Source: Bog-756 sp052326605 (lineage in GTDB: Bacteria > Actinomycetota > Acidimicrobiia > Acidimicrobiales > RAAP-2). From it: DNA of 64,000 nt. The stretch is from positions 1 through 64,000 of the forward strand of contig JBKQMB010000001.1 in NCBI GenBank assembly GCA_052326605.1. The letters run 5' to 3'. The stretch's first letter is position 1; every line of letters starts with the position of its first letter. The translations under genes and the position numbers were made by a program. Shown piece by piece: positions 32,146-39,786 of the stretch. Below the pieces are notes generated by a model that was given only the letters and a program-made list of their open reading frames with translations, did not search any database and was not told the DNA's origin.

Positions 32146-33399
32146 ATGACCCAGGCGCAGATCGACATCAGTGGGCTCGATTTCGGTGACATCGACCTGA
32201 CCGATTCGAAGTACTTCATCGACGGCGTTCCCCACGACTGGTTCGCCTTCCTGCGCAAGAACGCCCCGGTGTGGTGGCAGGAGGAGGCCGACGGGCCCGG
32301 CTTCTGGGCGGTCACCTCCCACGCCGACTGCACAGCGGTCAACCGCGACTACGAGCACTTCTCGTCGCACCGGAAGGCCACCTTCATCTGGGACCTGCCC
32401 GACGACGACCTCGCCCGACAGCAGTTGGTCATGTTGAACATGGATCCCCCGCTCCACACCCGTTACCGACGACTGGTCAACAAGGGATTCACGCCCCGCA
32501 TGGTCAACCAGCTCCACGATCGGATCCACGCCGCCACCGACGGCATCATCGATGCTGTCATCGAAAAGGGCTCGGCGGACTTCGTCACCGAGATCGCCGC
32601 CGAGCTCCCCCTCATCGTGATCGCCGAGCTCCTGGGCGTCCCCGACGAGGACCGCCACCGCATGTTCGACTGGTCCAACCGGATGGTCGGCAGCCAGGAT
32701 CCCGAGTACCAGACCGCCGGCGAAGCGGCCCTCGAGGCATCGATGGAGCTGTACGCCTACGCGTCGGAGCTGTTCGCCGCCAAGCGCGCCGACCCCCGCG
32801 ACGACCTGATGAGCGTGCTGACCGAGGTGGAGATGGAAGGAGAGAAGCTCTCCGAATTCGAACTCGAGCTGTTCTTCCTCCTCCTCACCGTGGCCGGGAA
32901 CGAGACCACCCGCAACCTGATCTCCGGGGCCATGGCTGCCTTCTTCGAGCATCCCGACCAGTGGGAGCTGCTGGCCAACGACCGCTCGCTGATGCCCTCG
33001 GCCGTCGAGGAGATGCTGCGTTACGTCACACCGGTGATGAACTTCCGCCGCCAGACCACCGGCCGGCTCGAGCTCGGTGGCCAGGTCATCGAGGAGGACT
33101 CCAAGGTCGTCTTCTTCCACATCTCCGGCAATCGCGACGAGGCCGTGTTCGCGGACCCGCAGGCCTTCGACATCGCCAGGCACCCCAACCCTCATCTGGC
33201 CTTCGGTGGTGGTGGGCCCCACTTCTGCCTGGGGGCCAACCTGGCCCGGATGGAGATCCGGGTGATGTTCGAGCACCTGCTCGATCGGATGCCCGACATC
33301 CGCCTGGACGGACAGGTGCAGCGACTGCAGTCGCAGTTCATCAACGGGGTCAAGCACATCCCGGTGGCCTTCCCTCCCGGCCCACGCATCTCCTCATAG
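32146..33399 (+). CDS. cytochrome P450
   Basis: 417 residues from ATG 32146, chosen because GGAGGGG lies nine bases upstream; ATG 32116 falls inside the operator palindrome. I-helix AGNETTRN, K-helix EEMLR and heme loop FGGGGPHFCLGANLAR (Cys361) are present, so it is a functional monooxygenase. The sequence style resembles actinobacterial P450s of the CYP124/125/142 type that hydroxylate steroid side chains or methyl-branched lipids; this is family impression, not proof. The tetR gene starts at the base after its stop codon. No ferredoxin gene is adjacent. Confidence 0.9.
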   Translation: MTQAQIDISGLDFGDIDLTDSKYFIDGVPHDWFAFLRKNAPVWWQEEADGPGFWAVTSHADCTAVNRDYEHFSSHRKATFIWDLPDDDLARQQLVMLNMDPPLHTRYRRLVNKGFTPRMVNQLHDRIHAATDGIIDAVIEKGSADFVTEIAAELPLIVIAELLGVPDEDRHRMFDWSNRMVGSQDPEYQTAGEAALEASMELYAYASELFAAKRADPRDDLMSVLTEVEMEGEKLSEFELELFFLLLTVAGNETTRNLISGAMAAFFEHPDQWELLANDRSLMPSAVEEMLRYVTPVMNFRRQTTGRLELGGQVIEEDSKVVFFHISGNRDEAVFADPQAFDIARHPNPHLAFGGGGPHFCLGANLARMEIRVMFEHLLDRMPDIRLDGQVQRLQSQFINGVKHIPVAFPPGPRISS

Positions 33400-34017
33400 A
33401 TGACCCGCAACACCCCCGACAGCCTCAAGGAGGTCATCCGGGACTTCCGGCGGGACCAGGTCGTCGATGTCGCCCGCCGCCTGTTCGGCGACCGTGGTTC
33501 CACCGACGTGTCGATGGACGAGATCGCCGCCGAGGCCGGGGTGGCCCGATCCACCGTCTACGTCTACTTCGCCAATCGCGACGAGCTGCTGCGCGCCTGC
33601 CTCAGCGGCCTGCACACCCAGCTCCTCGAGGCCATTGCCGAAACCTGGGAACACGATGCCCACCCGGCGCACCGGCTCGAACGGCTGATCGGGGAGATGC
33701 TGGCCATCGTCGACGACAACCCGGCATTCTTCCGCCTGGCACTGGTGACCCAGGGGACGGTGAGCCAGGGAGCCGAGGCAGTGGGTGCCGAGCTGGCGTT
33801 GATCGCGCTGGACATCGCCAGGCTGATCCGTGACCTCTTCGTCCAGGGCGTCGCCGACGGCCTCTTCGCCGGGAGGGACCCCGATCGAGCCACGTCGCTC
33901 ATCGGCCAGCAGGTCTACGGGGCCATGTCCATCCGCGCCGCCGAGCCGCTACCCGAGCCGCTACCCGTGGCAGCTGCGGCAACCTGTGCCTTCATCCTCC
34001 GTGGGCTGGGGACCTGA
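33400..34017 (+). CDS. TetR-family transcriptional regulator
   Basis: 205 residues. The N-terminal helix-turn-helix (VDVARRLFGDRGSTDVSMDEIAAEAGVARSTVYVYFANRDELL) is canonical; the C-terminal ligand domain is not assignable. It is in the same transcript as the P450 and most likely represses it through the palindrome before that gene, with the P450 substrate or product as inducer. Confidence 0.88.
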   Translation: MTRNTPDSLKEVIRDFRRDQVVDVARRLFGDRGSTDVSMDEIAAEAGVARSTVYVYFANRDELLRACLSGLHTQLLEAIAETWEHDAHPAHRLERLIGEMLAIVDDNPAFFRLALVTQGTVSQGAEAVGAELALIALDIARLIRDLFVQGVADGLFAGRDPDRATSLIGQQVYGAMSIRAAEPLPEPLPVAAAATCAFILRGLGT

Positions 34018-34367
34018 GCAGCTCCACCTGCTCCACCTGCTCCGGCGCGCCCGGCGCGCCCCGCACACCCCGCACCCGGTCGGTCTCCGAAGAGTTCGAC
34101 AGCAAGGCGCGATGGGCCGCACCCGGAAACAGAACAAGGTCTTCGGGATTCCACGGCGGTAGGAACCCGGCGCCACGGAAGCGCTCTGAGCTGCGTCTTT
34201 CCCTTGAGGGGCGGCAAGAGATCCCCCGAGGGACTGGCTGCGGGCTTGTCGATCCGGGCCATCGCCCGCGAGGTGGACCGGTCACCATCGACAGGGTGCC
34301 GCGAGGTGAACGTGCAGCTTCCTGAATGCAGCGCTGGAAAGGGCAGCATGGCCCACATGATCCGACG
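34018..34367. other. intergenic region holding the IS30 remnant
   Basis: Apart from the transposase fragment, it contains short direct repeats (CCACCTGCT and GGCGCGCCC units at about 34022-34060). No intact gene is supported. Confidence 0.6.
34164..34311 (+). pseudogene. remnant of an IS30-family transposase N terminus
   Basis: Two overlapping frames together give the IS30 helix-turn-helix start: PRKRSELRLSLEGRQEI in one frame (about 34164-34229) and LAAGLSIRAIAREVDRSPST in another (from about 34234). One frameshift separates them, and similarity ends near CREVN at 34311. No inverted repeats or downstream catalytic part remain. It marks an old insertion that has been mostly deleted. Confidence 0.55.
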
Positions 34368-34850
34368 TCAGGCGACATCGTCTTCGTCACTGTGCCCGCT
34401 GAAGCGAAGGATGAGGAGGCCCAAAAGGAGGAAGACGACTACACCGACACCCACACCGAGCGAGATCAGTGTGTCGGTGAAATCGCGCTGTGAGAGAGAG
34501 CTGCTCAATGTGAGGTGGGCGGAGGAACTCAAGATGTCCCGCACGCCGGCCAGGATGCCGATCACGAGGAAGGGTCGGACCGGGAAGACGGAGGCCCGCA
34601 GATGGCCGAAGACCGTGTGTGCAATGTCGAGAAGGATGATCACCACCAGGATGCCGTCGATGGCCGCTACCACTGTCAGAGGGAAGGCGCCCCAGTGACT
34701 CAAGAAGCCAATCACGGTGCGCGCCAGGACGATGCCGGCCACCAGCAGCAGGCTGGCCACAATGGCGTACTCGATGACGATGATGACCCCCTTCACGAGC
34801 GGGTCCGCCCCGAGGCTCCGATGGTCCCCTCCAGCAGGCATGTCAGCCAT
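34368..34850 (-). CDS. PsiE-like phosphate-starvation-type membrane protein
   Basis: 160 residues from ATG 34850. Four membrane segments, with the middle pattern AIDGILVVIILLDIAHTVFGHL and FLVIGILAGVRDILSSS that matches PsiE-family proteins (LxxIExxxT...VxxxaxIRxiL). The family is linked to phosphate starvation in enterobacteria, but its role is unknown. The C terminus is acidic (GHSDEDDVA). It stands alone on its strand. Confidence 0.65.
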   Translation of the reverse strand: MADMPAGGDHRSLGADPLVKGVIIVIEYAIVASLLLVAGIVLARTVIGFLSHWGAFPLTVVAAIDGILVVIILLDIAHTVFGHLRASVFPVRPFLVIGILAGVRDILSSSAHLTLSSSLSQRDFTDTLISLGVGVGVVVFLLLGLLILRFSGHSDEDDVA

Positions 34851-35775
34851 GTGAGCGCACCATAGCGGTAAGGCATCCCCGGTGCGGGACTCCTGCAGTA
34901 TGGTCCGGTCCCGCATAACCCCCGACCACCGCCCTCGGTTCCTCGCCCTCGACCGATCCCTTGCCAGGTTACTTGTGTCGTGGACCTGGGCCGGGACGAG
35001 ATCGGGGCGCTGGGACGGTCGCTACGATTCACTCTCCGACTTCCCGGGAGCAAGCGGCCCCGCCGTCGTTGCCGAAGGCACCGCCGTCCAAGAGGAGACC
35101 GAGATCCGGGTCGTCCCGACGATGGCGAGATCGCTCACGCGGAGCCATGCCGCATGCACCCGTCATGCCTTCCCCACGGGACTCTCGAGGACAAAGAGGC
35201 AGCCCTCGGCGGCGCCGAGGAGGCGCAACGACTGACGAACCGGTCAATCCCCGGCCTGGCCACCGAGGGACATCGCCGCGGACAGTCGTCGGGTTTTCGC
35301 CCCGCCACGGAATGTGTCCGGCGCCGCCAAAAGTACCGGCATCGCAGCCCACGCCGGAAGAGCCGGTCAGGTCCGCAAGGGGTCGGCCCGTCTCCCCCCG
35401 GGGTCGCCGCCCACTTCCCTCTCCTACCGCAGGTGGGCCGGTCTTCCGCTCCCTTGCCGGCCCTGACCAGCGGTTGAGTCGTCCAGCGAGCCTCGAGGAC
35501 GATTCAGGAGTCAGGATCCGACACTCTTACTCCAGGCCGGATACACCGACGGTATGCAGCGGGGCCCGGGTGCCTGAACAACGGCCATGTGGTGGACGGA
35601 CATCATCACACCCTGCCGACTATTCTCTTGTCGGTGGTCCTCCCATTTCACAGCCCTGGCCCTTCGACGGCCGTCCGGTCGAGCGGGGCCCACCCTCATC
35701 CCCCTCACGTCGACTCGGTCGGATGCGCTGACCGGATCGCCGCCGGTGTGCTGCGCCCCTGATGTGGGAGGCACG
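34851..35775. other. long intergenic region without a supported gene
   Basis: About 0.9 kb with several overlapping open frames on one strand, none with recognisable domains or a ribosome binding site. It may be decayed coding sequence. Near its right end lies an inverted repeat CCGAC-N9-GTCGG (35616-35634) around TATTCT (35621-35626), which could be a promoter or operator of the TlpA-SCO1 operon. Confidence 0.5.
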
Positions 35776-36399
35776 GTGACGATGTTGACCGACCCGGTCG
35801 ATCAGTCCGTTCGGCATCGGGAACAGTCGGCAAACGGCAACGAGCGAGTCTGGAAGCTTGTGGCAGCGTTGGCTGCGCTTGTCCTGGTCGGGTTCATCGT
35901 CTATGTGGCCACCCGTCCACCCCACCCGCGTCCGGCGGCCTACTCGGTCACGCCACCGGCGACGCTGGCTACCGGTAGCAAGGCGCCGACCTTCGTGCTC
36001 CCCCGCCTGAGCGGCGGCCCGCCGGTCTCGCTGGCGAGCACCCTGGGGACCCCGACCGTCGTCAACTTCTTCGCTTCGTGGTGCAGGGACTGCCAAGCAG
36101 AGCTGTCGGCCTTCGGAACTCTGTCGACACAGGCGGGCGGGCGTGTGGCCGTCGTCGGTGTTGATTCGAACGACACCGACGCCGCCGCCGAGTCGGTGCT
36201 GGCAAAGGCCAAGGTCACCTATCCGGTTGGCGTCGACAGCAACGCCAAAGTGGCGACCTCCTACCTACTCACCGCCTTGCCGGTCACCTTCTTCCTCGAT
36301 GCGGACGGCCGAGTGGTTCACGTGGCCTTCGGGACGCAGACGCTGGCGTCGCTCGTCCACTGGACAGCCGTCCTGACCGCCGGGACGGCACACTCATGA
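35776..36399 (+). CDS. TlpA/ResA-like membrane-anchored thiol-disulfide protein
   Basis: 207 residues. One N-terminal membrane helix (LVAALAALVLVGFIVYVAT) precedes a thioredoxin fold with active site ASWCRDCQ (Cys103/Cys106) and the cis-Pro region LTALPVTFF. Such proteins reduce disulfides outside the membrane, for example in cytochrome c or CuA maturation. GTG 35776 has GGGAGG four bases upstream; ATG 35782 is equally possible. It overlaps the SCO1 gene by four bases, which suggests that the two act together, TlpA keeping SCO1 or COX2 cysteines reduced. Confidence 0.85.
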   Translation: MTMLTDPVDQSVRHREQSANGNERVWKLVAALAALVLVGFIVYVATRPPHPRPAAYSVTPPATLATGSKAPTFVLPRLSGGPPVSLASTLGTPTVVNFFASWCRDCQAELSAFGTLSTQAGGRVAVVGVDSNDTDAAAESVLAKAKVTYPVGVDSNAKVATSYLLTALPVTFFLDADGRVVHVAFGTQTLASLVHWTAVLTAGTAHS

Positions 36400-37343
36400 C
36401 CGGCGCCACCCCCGATGACACGATGACGACGCCACCGTCGAACGAAGATGGACATGGCCCCCGAGCTGCGATGTCGGAGGCCGACCGCGCCGTTGCCCTG
36501 GCCACCGGCAAGACGCCGATCGACCGGGCAGCCGCGCTGCGCGCCGGCTCGGTGCCGGTGCCCCGCAAGTTCATCCTGTGGATCATCGTCGGCTTTGCCG
36601 TGCTCGGGTTGGGAGGGATCGCGGTCGAGAAGCTGATCGGCAATGCAGGCGTCGGCGCCCTGAACTCGACGCCGGTGACAACCCTGGCCGGCACCGGCGG
36701 CTCCGGCACCAGCGACACCGCGCCCGCCGCTCCGTCCCAGCCGAGCGCTCCGTCCATCGACGCCACCCCGAGCGCGGTCATCGGTTTGACCCGCTTGGCC
36801 GGCGAGCAGGCCCCGGCCTTCACGCTGGTCGACCACAACGGGACGCCCTGGTCGCTCGGCGGGGCCCGAGGAAAGGTGGTCGTCCTCACCTTCTTCAACG
36901 CCGAGTGCGACGACATCTGCCCGGTGTTGTCGAGCGAGATCACCCAGGCCGATCAGCTCCTCGGTGCCCACAGGTCCAACGTCGACTTCGTCGTGGTGAA
37001 CTCAGACCCCCTGGACACGTCGCTCGCCCCGACCCCTCCGGCCATGACCCAGACCGGCCTGGCCGGCCTCCCGAACGTCACGTTTCTCACCGGTTCGCTC
37101 ACCGACCTCAGTAGTGTCTGGAAGCACTACGGAATCACCGTCGCCCTGGACAACACCAACCGGGTGATCACCCACAACGACCTCATGGACTTCATCAGTC
37201 CTGCCGGGAGAATGGAACTGAGTGCATCCCCGTTCGCGAACGAGGACGCACTCGGCATCTACAGCCTGCAGCCCGCCGTCATCGAGAAGTTCGCTCAAGG
37301 GGTGGCCAACTCGGCCTCCGGCCTGCTCAGAGGAGCGTCATGA
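36396..37343 (+). CDS. SCO1/SenC-type copper chaperone
   Basis: 315 residues: about 65 polar residues, one membrane helix (FILWIIVGFAVLGLGGIAV), a Ser/Thr/Pro linker, then the SCO1 domain with FFNAECDDICP (Cys171, Cys175) and the distal His260 in RVITHNDLMDF. All three copper ligands are present. Expected role: copper insertion into the CuA site of COX2. It overlaps both neighbours by ATGA junctions. Unlike the two SCO1 fusions in the window, it has the ordinary single-anchor form, with an unusually long cytoplasmic N-terminal segment. Confidence 0.87.
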   Translation: MTGATPDDTMTTPPSNEDGHGPRAAMSEADRAVALATGKTPIDRAAALRAGSVPVPRKFILWIIVGFAVLGLGGIAVEKLIGNAGVGALNSTPVTTLAGTGGSGTSDTAPAAPSQPSAPSIDATPSAVIGLTRLAGEQAPAFTLVDHNGTPWSLGGARGKVVVLTFFNAECDDICPVLSSEITQADQLLGAHRSNVDFVVVNSDPLDTSLAPTPPAMTQTGLAGLPNVTFLTGSLTDLSSVWKHYGITVALDNTNRVITHNDLMDFISPAGRMELSASPFANEDALGIYSLQPAVIEKFAQGVANSASGLLRGAS

Positions 37344-38017
37344 ACGACGACAGCGTCGATCACACCGGTCCCGAGGATCCTTTCACGATCGGAGCCATCA
37401 TCGCCCAGACGCCCGAGAAGCCCGTCTGGTACAGGCGGGGATGGGTGCTGGCCACCGCTGCCGTCGCCGCCGTCGTGATCGCTTCGGTGGTCGTCGACCT
37501 TCCCAGCCACACCACCACGTCCACCGACACCGCAGACCAGACCAGCATCATGCAGCAGATCAATACCGACGTCGCTCCCTGCTCCTACGGCATCAAGGAG
37601 ACCTTCATGATCTACCAGGACCTGAAGGAGGGGTCGTTGAGCTCCTCCGACCGGGCCGAGGCACCGGCCATGATGCGGGACGATCAGACCGCCTGCTCGT
37701 TCACCAGCAGCACGATCTACGACTTGTCGAACGTCGAAGGTACGGGCACACCAGCAGGAAAGAACATCGGCGACGTGGTCAACGTGGCGACCTTGTGGAC
37801 AACCTCGGACGCCCTCGGAGCCATCGAGGACATCCAGACCCTCAGCACCGATCCGACCAATGCCTCGGCCCTTGCCAACCTCTCGAAGCAGGAGGCCGCA
37901 TTGGCCAGGGACCGGGCACAGGCTGATGCGTACGTGACAGCAGCCGACCGCATCCTGGGCGCCCACCTCCCGATGCCCGACCTACCCAGCCTGCCCCAGC
38001 TGTCCGGCACGAACTGA
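37340..38017 (+). CDS. single-anchor exported protein of unknown function
   Basis: 225 residues with one membrane helix (GWVLATAAVAAVVIASVVV) and an extracytoplasmic, mainly helical domain. Two cysteines lie in PCSYGIKETFMIYQDL and QTACSFTSS, probably forming a disulfide. The C-terminal third is a long helix (LSKQEAALARDRAQADAYV). It is the third gene of the TlpA-SCO1 operon by ATGA overlap. I do not recognise the family; the linkage suggests oxidase maturation or a redox partner. Confidence 0.7.
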   Translation: MNDDSVDHTGPEDPFTIGAIIAQTPEKPVWYRRGWVLATAAVAAVVIASVVVDLPSHTTTSTDTADQTSIMQQINTDVAPCSYGIKETFMIYQDLKEGSLSSSDRAEAPAMMRDDQTACSFTSSTIYDLSNVEGTGTPAGKNIGDVVNVATLWTTSDALGAIEDIQTLSTDPTNASALANLSKQEAALARDRAQADAYVTAADRILGAHLPMPDLPSLPQLSGTN

Positions 38018-38069
38018 CGCCGTCGGATCGACGGTCCGAGCCTCCCCTGTCGCGGCCTGAGCCCGGCGG

Positions 38070-38921
38070 CTACGGGGTGGGTTGACCGGGGCCGAGGGTT
38101 CTGCCCCGGATACGCTCCTGGCGGACCAGGTGGTGCAGTTCCTCATCCGGGTCTTCCTCCGCCTGCAGCCAGCGGATCAGGTTCCAGTAGACGACCGGAA
38201 TGAAGGCACATGCCGAGACGAACCACAGTAACCCCGTGGTCAACTGCTGGTCGGCCGAGAGGCTGAACCCGGACCCGGCATGGTGAGGATAGGCCCCGTA
38301 CCACGAGGCGTGTGACAGGCCGACCAGGTAAGCGAGGATCCAGATGATCCACATCGCGACCGCCGCCAGTGCCACCCGGCTCGGACGCGGCAATCTCGGT
38401 GTGAGCGGCGGTGACTCCACCAGCTCGAGCCACAGCCCGACCCCGACCACCAGGAGCGTGGCCGCCTCGACGGCCAGCAGCCACGGGTGACGGGCCAGGG
38501 CGTCAACGGTCAGCGGCGTCCTCCAGATGATCGCCCCGGAAAGGTAGAGGCCGGCGAAGAGCACGCTGCGGAGGGCTTCTGGATGATGCCGCCGACCCTG
38601 CGCCAACCGGTCCACCGGGCCCGGCGCCGACGACGGGGAGCAAGGGTTCCCGTCGTCGTCGAAATGCTGGGGATCACGAGAGGCAAGGCCGAGGAGGGAC
38701 CACGGTGAGCCGATCACCACCAGAGCCGGGATGACGATGGCGAAGAACGCGAACTGCAGTGCCTCGACGAACTCGTAGCGGCGGGCCAATGGTGACAGGG
38801 GCGGGACGACCCAGGCCACCAGCAGAAGCACTGCCACGACCAAGAGGACCACCCGAACGGACGTGTGCGGTTCGGGTGACTGCCGCTGGAGGGACCGGTC
38901 TGCCACGGTCCCGGAGATCAC
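38070..38921 (-). CDS. diverged CtaG-like polytopic membrane protein (cluster B)
   Basis: 283 residues, about seven membrane helices. Topology and segments such as EFVEALQFAFFAIVIPALVVI, and SADQQLTTGLLWFVSACAFIPVVYW near the end, parallel CtaG (compare DQQIGAAILWVCGDFWAVPAL in the neighbouring CtaG). The His pair of the CtaG HMxxH segment is missing. GTG 38921 overlaps the stop of the 39-residue gene by four bases. It is the last gene of the oxidase B operon and probably an assembly factor. Confidence 0.65.
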   Translation of the reverse strand: MISGTVADRSLQRQSPEPHTSVRVVLLVVAVLLLVAWVVPPLSPLARRYEFVEALQFAFFAIVIPALVVIGSPWSLLGLASRDPQHFDDDGNPCSPSSAPGPVDRLAQGRRHHPEALRSVLFAGLYLSGAIIWRTPLTVDALARHPWLLAVEAATLLVVGVGLWLELVESPPLTPRLPRPSRVALAAVAMWIIWILAYLVGLSHASWYGAYPHHAGSGFSLSADQQLTTGLLWFVSACAFIPVVYWNLIRWLQAEEDPDEELHHLVRQERIRGRTLGPGQPTP

Positions 38922-39037
38922 TGCCGGTTCGTACGGCGCTGGAAGAAGCCCCAGAGGAGCACCACTACGAAGCTGCCCAGCGGGATGGCAACAGTCAGGA
39001 CCTCGGGTCCGATGAAGGAGTCGGTGGCATTGCTCAT
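38918..39037 (-). CDS. 39-residue single-helix protein of the oxidase B operon
   Basis: The frame MSNATDSFIGPEVLTVAIPL is followed by a hydrophobic helix and a basic end (RRTNRQ). It lies between COX3 and the CtaG-like gene, and its stop overlaps the next start (GTGA). Size and topology fit a small accessory oxidase subunit of the CcoQ or aa3-associated type. The position makes it credible despite its length. Confidence 0.6.
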   Translation of the reverse strand: MSNATDSFIGPEVLTVAIPLGSFVVVLLWGFFQRRTNRQ

Positions 39038-39111
39038 TGGCGGACCAACCTCACTGTCGCTAGTCGCACAGAATAGTACTCGAATGCCCGGGAGACGATC
39101 GGTTCGCCGGG

Positions 39112-39786
39112 TCAGATCAGATAGAAGAACACCCAGAACAGCGCACTGATCAGGGCGATGAACCCGAAGAAGTAGGTGCAGGACTCCACATTGGCCCGGA
39201 AGAGTTGGGCCGAGGGTCCGTTCGACGTGGCCGGTGTCCCTTCCTCGGGATCGACCCGTCGGAGTCGCATACACAGGGCCAGGTTGGTCTCGAGCCAGTA
39301 GGCACCGCCGAGGAGCATCATGATGTTCATCACCGCCCAGCCGATGAAGCACGACGCGTACCCGCTGGAACCGGGGAAGAACGGTAGCTGGGTCAGTTGC
39401 CAGATCTGGAGGCCCACCGCCAACAGGATCCCGAACACTGCGACCCACCCGCTCACCTCCCAGTCGAGCAGAGAGCCCGACCGCATCCGCCACTGTCCGT
39501 AGATGGCGAGCAACACGGACGCCAGGACCACGGCGAAGATGGTCCAGCCGATTCCGGTCGGGGCGGTGATCCCGTCAGGGCGCCACATCTTCCCCGAGTT
39601 GTTCGACTTCAGGTAGAAGTAGGCGAAGGCCAACGAGGCGAAGAGGAAGGCGAACATTCCGATCAGCAGACGCCCGCCGGTCCAGTAGGAACCGACAGCG
39701 GCGCGCAACTCGAACTCCCTCTCTTCAGGAGTCTCCTTGAACAGGGGCTTGTCGGCAGTATCGGTCAACGCGTTGTCTCCACTCAT
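39112..39786 (-). CDS. ctaE: cytochrome c oxidase subunit III-like protein (cluster B)
   Basis: 224 residues with five membrane helices. The segment GGRLLIGMFAFLFASLAFAYFYLKS resembles COX3 helix 3 in position, and FRANVESCTYFFGFIALISALFW resembles the last helices. It lacks the first two helices of 7-helix COX3, as does the cluster A copy. It overlaps the COX1 stop by four bases. Gene order COX2-COX1-COX3 supports the call more than sequence does. Confidence 0.7.
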   Translation of the reverse strand: MSGDNALTDTADKPLFKETPEEREFELRAAVGSYWTGGRLLIGMFAFLFASLAFAYFYLKSNNSGKMWRPDGITAPTGIGWTIFAVVLASVLLAIYGQWRMRSGSLLDWEVSGWVAVFGILLAVGLQIWQLTQLPFFPGSSGYASCFIGWAVMNIMMLLGGAYWLETNLALCMRLRRVDPEEGTPATSNGPSAQLFRANVESCTYFFGFIALISALFWVFFYLI

